Of a stretch of DNA of 62,364 bases, positions 57,670-62,364 are shown piece by piece (the first letter of the stretch is position 1; every line of letters starts with the position of its first letter). Both the position numbers and the translations under genes were made by a program. The notes beneath the pieces were generated by a model, which saw only the letters and a list, made by a program, of their open reading frames with translations, was not told where the DNA came from and did no database searches. Source of the stretch: Actinomycetales bacterium (GTDB taxonomy: Bacteria > Actinomycetota > Actinomycetes > Actinomycetales > Microbacteriaceae); the NCBI GenBank assembly GCA_015654475.1, contig JAATGV010000032.1, positions 1-62,364 of the forward strand, in the 5' to 3' direction.

Positions 57670-58739
57670 AGTGCACGCTCCGGGAAGCTCGGGCCTACGG
57701 GCTCATGGAAATCGCTCTGGGCGACGAGGTAGCCCTCGTCATCGACGGCGATGGGAAGCTGAGGCAGTGCGCGGTTTGCCGGGCCGAAGATCACCTTTGC
57801 ACCGTCCGCGACGTCGAAGGTGGATTGATGACATGGGCACAACAGGTGATGTGTGTGCTGCTCGACGAGGGCGACGGGGCAACCGACATGGGTGCAGATC
57901 TTCGAGTACGCGACGATGCCATGGTAAGACCACGACTTCTTCTCCTCGGCCTCGATGAGATCTTCTTCCTCAAGACGTACGACGAGCACAACGGCCTTTG
58001 CCTTCTTGTTCAGCCAATCTTCCGTCTCGTTGGTCAGCCCTTCTGGAATGACGTGCACGGCCGAGCCTATCTGCACATCGGATGCCTTGATCGGCGTGCC
58101 ATCCGGGTCGCGGGTCAGCCGGGTTCCGGCCGTCCACATCGTGTGTCGAAGCAGCTCCGCAGGGTCACCGCCCTGCGTAGCCAGTGGCGCGAGATCGCGG
58201 AGCATCACGATGCCAGGCAGGGGAGTGAGTACGGCTGCACCGATCAGGGAGCGGCGGATAAGCGTACGCCGCCCGAAACCGGACTCTTTGTTGGCGGCGT
58301 CCAGCACCTCGAGCGCGCCCGCTTGGGCCTCTTCGGATCCTCGCTGTGGATGGCGAATATCGATCGTCTCTTCGTCGACCATGAGTTGGCGGGCCCAATG
58401 GACGGCTCCAATGCCGAGGGCGAGGAGCGACAACGCAATGCCCAGCCCGAGAAAAAGGTTATTGGGGCGGACAGTGCTGATGTCGTGTCCATCTATGGGG
58501 AAAACGACATAGGCGACTATTGCGGCGACGGCGCCGATAGCCGATAACACCATCCATGCGACAACCGTCCGTGCAGAGCGTTTCTCTGCCTCAGGAAAGA
58601 GGTCCGTTTTACGTGGCCTGTGCGGCTCGATGCCCGGGTCTGTGAAACTGTCCTCCGGGTCGATGACCGCTATGCCCGACGAATATCCACCTTGAACGTC
58701 GATGGCGTCTTCATCTGAGCGCTGATCCGAGTTCGTCAA
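57666..58739 (-). CDS. qcrA: Rieske iron-sulfur subunit of cytochrome bc1
   Basis: This 357-residue subunit has three transmembrane helices (about residues 60-80, 95-115 and 165-185), an actinobacterial feature, and a C-terminal Rieske domain with CTHVGCP and CPCHQSTFD. The N-terminal 55 residues are acidic and cytoplasmic. It follows qcrC by 32 nt and overlaps qcrB by 4 nt. Confidence 0.95.
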   Translation of the reverse strand: MTNSDQRSDEDAIDVQGGYSSGIAVIDPEDSFTDPGIEPHRPRKTDLFPEAEKRSARTVVAWMVLSAIGAVAAIVAYVVFPIDGHDISTVRPNNLFLGLGIALSLLALGIGAVHWARQLMVDEETIDIRHPQRGSEEAQAGALEVLDAANKESGFGRRTLIRRSLIGAAVLTPLPGIVMLRDLAPLATQGGDPAELLRHTMWTAGTRLTRDPDGTPIKASDVQIGSAVHVIPEGLTNETEDWLNKKAKAVVLVVRLEEEDLIEAEEKKSWSYHGIVAYSKICTHVGCPVALVEQHTHHLLCPCHQSTFDVADGAKVIFGPANRALPQLPIAVDDEGYLVAQSDFHEPVGPSFPERAL

Positions 58740-58771
58740 CGGTTAAACACCTCTCTCAACGTGAAGTTATG

Positions 58772-59578
58772 TCAATTCGACTTGGATGCAAGCCATACGG
58801 TAAAGGCGACGATGATGCCGAGACCGAAGATCCATAGGAAAAGACCTTCTGCCACAGGGCCGAGATTGCCGAGGTCTATTCCTCCGGGCGATGCGTTCTC
58901 GCGAACGTAAAGCAAATAGGTGATGATGTCTTGCTTGTCTGTCGAAGTGAGGTTTGTATCCGAAAAGACTGGCATATTCTGCGGGCCAGTGACCATGGCC
59001 TCGTAAATATGTTGCGGGGTCACCGTGTTCAGAGCAGGGGCGTACTTTCCCTCGGTCAGTGCGCCACCGGCGCCGGAGACGTTGTGACACATCGCGCAGT
59101 TGGTTCGGAAGAGTTCGGCTCCGTGCGCCGCATCGCCGTTGCCCTGCAGAAGAGATTCGTCGGGAATCTCGGGGCCTCCACCGTTCGCGGCCACGTAGGC
59201 AGCCAAGGCGCTGATCTGCTCATCGGTGAACTGGACCGCCTTTGCCGGGGCCTGTGCTCCCTGGTTAGCCATCGGCATGCGCCCGGTTCCTACCTGGAAA
59301 CTCACCGCAGCGGCCCCCACGCCGACAAGCGACGGGCCTGAGCCCGTTCCTTCGAGGCTCGTGCCATGACAGGTCGCGCAATTCGCGGAAAAGAGCTTTT
59401 GCCCCTCGTCAACGAGATCAGAGGCGGTGGATGCGCTGGCCGAGGCGGACGCGCTTGTGGCGTTGGCCGTCTGACTGACGACGACGTATGCACCACCAGT
59501 GAACAACAATCCGATTCCAAGAAGAGCGACAGAAGCCAATGGGCTTCGTCTGCCTGTCTTCTTTGCAGTTCTTTTCAC
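58772..59578 (-). CDS. qcrC: Dihaem cytochrome c subunit of cytochrome bc1
   Basis: This is a 268-residue membrane-bound cytochrome cc. An N-terminal helix (SVALLGIGLLFTGGAYVVV) is followed by an Ala/Ser linker, two haem-binding motifs CATCH and CAMCH, and a C-terminal helix (LFLWIFGLGIIVAFTVWLA). The two haem domains replace a soluble cytochrome c, passing electrons directly to CuA. GTG at 59578 has AGGTAGG about 9 nt upstream and is preferred over a start at 59611. Confidence 0.94.
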   Translation of the reverse strand: MKRTAKKTGRRSPLASVALLGIGLLFTGGAYVVVSQTANATSASASASASTASDLVDEGQKLFSANCATCHGTSLEGTGSGPSLVGVGAAAVSFQVGTGRMPMANQGAQAPAKAVQFTDEQISALAAYVAANGGGPEIPDESLLQGNGDAAHGAELFRTNCAMCHNVSGAGGALTEGKYAPALNTVTPQHIYEAMVTGPQNMPVFSDTNLTSTDKQDIITYLLYVRENASPGGIDLGNLGPVAEGLFLWIFGLGIIVAFTVWLASKSN

Positions 59579-59633
59579 TGCGTCACACCTACCTCTTCGG
59601 AGTATGGACAATTGACTGGGGGAGTGGAGTGCA

Positions 59634-60263
59634 CTATTTCAGCACGTAGATGACGAAGAACAGTGCGATCCACACCACATCCACAAAGTGCCAGTAGTAC
59701 GAGACCACAATGGCACTCGTCGCGTGCCGGTGGGTGAAACGTTTAGCCGAATACGCCCTTCCGATAATCAAGAGAAAAGCAATAAGACCTCCCGTCACGT
59801 GCAGGCCATGGAAGCCGGTAGCGAGGAAAAAGATAGACCCGTATGCGTTGGTGCTTATCGACAGGCCTTCGGAGATGAGTGTCGCGTATTCGAATACCTG
59901 GCCAGCAACGAAGAGCGCACCCAACGCATAGCTGAGGAAGAACCACTCGACCAGTCCCCACTGGCTAGGGGCCCAACCGGTGCGCCGCGACTGCAGACGC
60001 TCTGCTGCGAAGACGCCGAACTGGCAAGCCACGCTCGAGGCGACGAGTATGAGGGTATTGATGGTCGCGAAGACAACGTTCAGTTGCTCGGTGCCTTCGG
60101 CCCACAGCTCGGGGGCTGCGCCCCGAAGAGAAAAGTACATGGCGAACAGAGCCGCAAAGAACATGACCTCACTGGCAAGCCAAATGATCGTTCCTACGGC
60201 TGCCACACTCGGCCGATTCACGACCGGTGGCACAACCTTTGCTGTAGTTGGTGTAGTGGACAC
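59634..60263 (-). CDS. ctaE: Cytochrome c oxidase subunit III
   Basis: This is a 209-residue subunit with five helices. [21 protein letters not shown], the conserved [18 protein letters not shown], and [26 protein letters not shown] identify it. GTG at 60263 is preferred; TAATAA ends 7 nt upstream on its strand, suggesting a leaderless start for the whole ctaE-qcrCAB operon, while GAGGGG lies too close to act normally. An ATG at 60287 is an alternative. Confidence 0.94.
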   Translation of the reverse strand: MSTTPTTAKVVPPVVNRPSVAAVGTIIWLASEVMFFAALFAMYFSLRGAAPELWAEGTEQLNVVFATINTLILVASSVACQFGVFAAERLQSRRTGWAPSQWGLVEWFFLSYALGALFVAGQVFEYATLISEGLSISTNAYGSIFFLATGFHGLHVTGGLIAFLLIIGRAYSAKRFTHRHATSAIVVSYYWHFVDVVWIALFFVIYVLK

Positions 60264-60379
60264 CCCTCTATTATTACTTACCCACAAACGCTTTTGCGCT
60301 CATCGTTCTATTCGTGGCGGATTTTGCCAACGGAATATGGCGAAACCGGACGTTGCGCACCGCCGGATAGAATTGATCC

Positions 60380-61429
60380 ATGCCCGATACCCCGACATTT
60401 CCTGCTCTCATCAACGCGCTACTTGCTGGCAAGGATCTCAGTTCTCGCGAGGCTTCCTGGGCAATGGGGAGTGTGATGGAAGGCACCGTCGACCCGATCT
60501 CTCTCGGAGGATTCCTGATCGCCCTACGGGCAAAGGGGGAGAAGGTCGGCGAGATCGAAGCGTTCACCGAACAGATTGTGTCGCATGCTTTGCCGATCGA
60601 TGTGACGAGGGATGCGCTTGACATCGTCGGCACAGGAGGGGACCGCTCGGGAACCGTGAATATCTCCTCCATGGCAGCGATCGTCATCTCTTCGACGGGA
60701 ATTCCCGTGCTCAAGCACGGCAACCGCGCGTCGAGTTCACGTTCCGGTTCGTCTGATTTTTTTGAGGCGCTCGGAGTCGATCTCCAAACGTCGCCCGAAC
60801 GTGTCGCCGAAATTTTCGACAAGGTGGGGATGGGGTTCTGCTTCGCTGGATTGTTCCATCCCGGATTCCGGCATGCCGCAGCGACCCGAAAGGCACTCGG
60901 AGTGCCAACGGTCTTCAATTTCCTCGGGCCACTATGCAACCCGGGGCGTCCCCGCATCAATGCGATCGGTGTTGCGGCGGAGGACAGGGTAGAGCTCGTT
61001 GCAGGGCTGCTCGCCAACCGTGGTGATACCGGACTGGTCTTCCGAGGTTCCGATGGGCTTGATGAGATGACGACCACCGGTCCGAACTCGGTGTGGCAGG
61101 TGGTGGACGGCGAGATGACGCAGTTCACCGTCGATCCAGCCGACCTCAACCTCGCGCCTGCAGAGCTCGAAGACCTGGTGGGGGGCGACGCCGAGACGAA
61201 TGTGGAGATCAGCGCAGAGGTCTTCGCCGGCGAACGTGGGTCGGTGCGCGACATCGTGCTGCTGAATGCCGCCGTGGGTATTGTCGCGGCACTGCTTTAT
61301 CACGAGCCGTCGACCGCCGATCAAGACATCACTGAACGCTTTATGAATGCACTCGAGGTCGCCACAGAGGCGGTCGATTCGGGCGCCTCCGCCGCCAAGC
61401 GGGATGAATGGCTAGCAGAGTTCAAATAA
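60380..61429 (+). CDS. trpD: Anthranilate phosphoribosyltransferase
   Basis: This is a 349-residue enzyme of tryptophan synthesis transferring phosphoribose to anthranilate. GTGGDRSGTVNISS, the KHGNRASSSRSGSSDFFEALG region and FLGPLCNPGRP are diagnostic. TAGAAT (60368-60373) ends 6 nt before the ATG, with no ribosome site, so it is probably leaderless. Lying divergent from ctaE is a conserved actinobacterial arrangement; other trp genes are not here. Confidence 0.95.
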   Translation: MPDTPTFPALINALLAGKDLSSREASWAMGSVMEGTVDPISLGGFLIALRAKGEKVGEIEAFTEQIVSHALPIDVTRDALDIVGTGGDRSGTVNISSMAAIVISSTGIPVLKHGNRASSSRSGSSDFFEALGVDLQTSPERVAEIFDKVGMGFCFAGLFHPGFRHAAATRKALGVPTVFNFLGPLCNPGRPRINAIGVAAEDRVELVAGLLANRGDTGLVFRGSDGLDEMTTTGPNSVWQVVDGEMTQFTVDPADLNLAPAELEDLVGGDAETNVEISAEVFAGERGSVRDIVLLNAAVGIVAALLYHEPSTADQDITERFMNALEVATEAVDSGASAAKRDEWLAEFK

Positions 61430-61492
61430 GCGTACTGACATAACGGACATTATCGGAATTACAGATAGCGAACTGCGAAGCCAGGCCAACCG

Positions 61493-62245
61493 CTAGCGCG
61501 AGGCAAAACTGCTCACGTCGCCGACCAGGCGGATGTTTTCTCCTGGGATGGGCGCCGTGGCCGCATCAACGACCTCGGCCGCGAATTCTTCCACAGAGTA
61601 AAGTCGGCCGACGTCGGCCTCGCGGGCCGCAAGCGCTCCCGGATTGATCCGATTGAGCAACGTCGCTGTCGCCGTTCCCACGATCATGTCGCCGGAGACG
61701 ACGACAAAATCAATTCCATCGGCGTTCAAGAATGGGATGAGTGCGCGGAGCGCGTCTTCGCCGGCACGCTTGCTTTCTGCAACAGGGCGATACTCCGGCA
61801 GCGTCTCCGCAGTATCGATGAAGTGCGCCTGGTGGCTTGTCACGAATATCACTCGCGACCCTGCTGACATAACGGAGCGGGCGGCGGTAAGGGTGTTCAC
61901 CTGCGCATCCCGATTGAGCATGAGCGCGTAGTCTTCGGGGACGTCCTTTTCCATGCCCCCACTGGCATTGAGAAAGAGAAGGTCAAGATGCCCCCACAGC
62001 GACTTGACCTGTGAAATCATCTCAGCGACGGCATCGGCGTCAGTAATGTCTGCCTGAACGGCGAATGCCTCTCCCCCGGCCTCCACTATCTTGGCCACGA
62101 TCTTGTCCGCCCTGGGTGCGCGCGAGCGATAATTAACTGCAACACGTGCCCCAAGCCGAGCCAGCAATATCGCGGTCTCAGCACCAATTCCACGACTTGC
62201 CCCGGTAATGAGAGCCGTTTTGCCTGCGAGAGGAAGAGTATCCAC
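61493..62245 (-). CDS. Short-chain dehydrogenase/reductase with atypical active site
   Basis: This is a 250-residue Rossmann-fold SDR. The cofactor motif TGASRGIG (residues 14-21) and a modified NNAG (NASG, 93-96) are present, and the catalytic Ser is likely S137 in VTSHQAHF. The expected YxxxK is not: the conserved Lys is K159 in ESKRAGED and residue 155 is Val, while the nearest Tyr is Y152, seven residues before Lys. The substrate is unknown. Convergent with trpD. The last 119 bases of the window show no supported gene. Confidence 0.85.
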   Translation of the reverse strand: MDTLPLAGKTALITGASRGIGAETAILLARLGARVAVNYRSRAPRADKIVAKIVEAGGEAFAVQADITDADAVAEMISQVKSLWGHLDLLFLNASGGMEKDVPEDYALMLNRDAQVNTLTAARSVMSAGSRVIFVTSHQAHFIDTAETLPEYRPVAESKRAGEDALRALIPFLNADGIDFVVVSGDMIVGTATATLLNRINPGALAAREADVGRLYSVEEFAAEVVDAATAPIPGENIRLVGDVSSFASR

Positions 62246-62364
62246 GTGCCGAATGTCCTAACTTTTCTGACAGATTGCGAACTGCATTCTCGAGGCTACT
62301 CCGCCACCACGGCGGCCGCGCCATGCATGAACTCGCAGCAACCTGTCCATTTTATTGGGCATAA

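Noticed and set aside
1-62364. CRISPR arrays, insertion sequences, prophage or rRNA genes
   Set aside because: No spaced direct repeats, transposase, phage or rRNA sequence was recognised anywhere in the window.

Overview
The window is a 62 kb piece of a moderately high-GC actinobacterial chromosome. It has the typical actinobacterial DUF families (DUF3000, DUF3043, DUF3093, DUF3159, DUF3710, DUF4193), SepH, a 541-residue QcrB with a dihaem QcrC, and a CtaC/D/F/E oxidase set next to trpD. A separate ParE/ParC pair argues against Mycobacteriales and for Micrococcales, Actinomycetales or a near relative. No species is named because the sequence alone does not settle it. Almost everything here is conserved core genome, densely packed, often with 1-8 nt gene overlaps, and with many GTG starts.

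Layout. 1-5.5 kb: the end of parE, a convergent parC and a divergent phosphodiesterase. 5.5-9.7 kb: sepH, DUF4193, DUF3093, dut, DUF3710 and DUF3159. 9.8-19.5 kb: aconitase, dxs, an RNase D-like exonuclease with DUF3000, a membrane-anchored alpha/beta hydrolase, a RibD-C-type reductase and zapE. 19.5-21.6 kb: amtB under a good GlnR-box candidate, then four tRNA genes (Gly, Cys, Val, Val). 21.6-24.1 kb: mntR facing a frameshifted mntH. 24.3-35.5 kb: thrS, a HIT protein, yebC, ruvCAB, yajC-secD-secF and rel. 35.5-39.8 kb: an orphan AbiEi-like protein, a DUF349 protein, a membrane cyclophilin and rarA. 40-51.5 kb: rpsD, two small membrane-associated genes, alaS, ruvX, mltG, aroE-aroC-aroK-aroB-aroQ, efp, nusB and nrdR. 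51.6-62.3 kb: DUF3043, an A-type Fe-S carrier, ctaC-D-F, the opposing ctaE-qcrC-qcrA-qcrB operon, trpD and a short-chain dehydrogenase.

Functional themes. The shikimate block supplies five consecutive enzyme functions: DHQ synthase, type II dehydroquinase, shikimate dehydrogenase, shikimate kinase and chorismate synthase. The ruvCAB genes sit with the Sec accessory genes. The cta and qcr genes together encode the bc1-aa3 respiratory supercomplex. Manganese uptake (mntR/mntH) and ammonium uptake (amtB) are the two regulated transport loci.

No clearly new multi-gene system is visible. The items most worth checking are the mntH frameshift, the orphan AbiEi-like gene with its own promoter dyad, the GlnR box on a solitary amtB, the RNA-structure candidates around rpsD, a tRNA-Val with a mispaired acceptor stem, an SDR without a YxxxK motif, and a recurring leaderless-promoter pattern.
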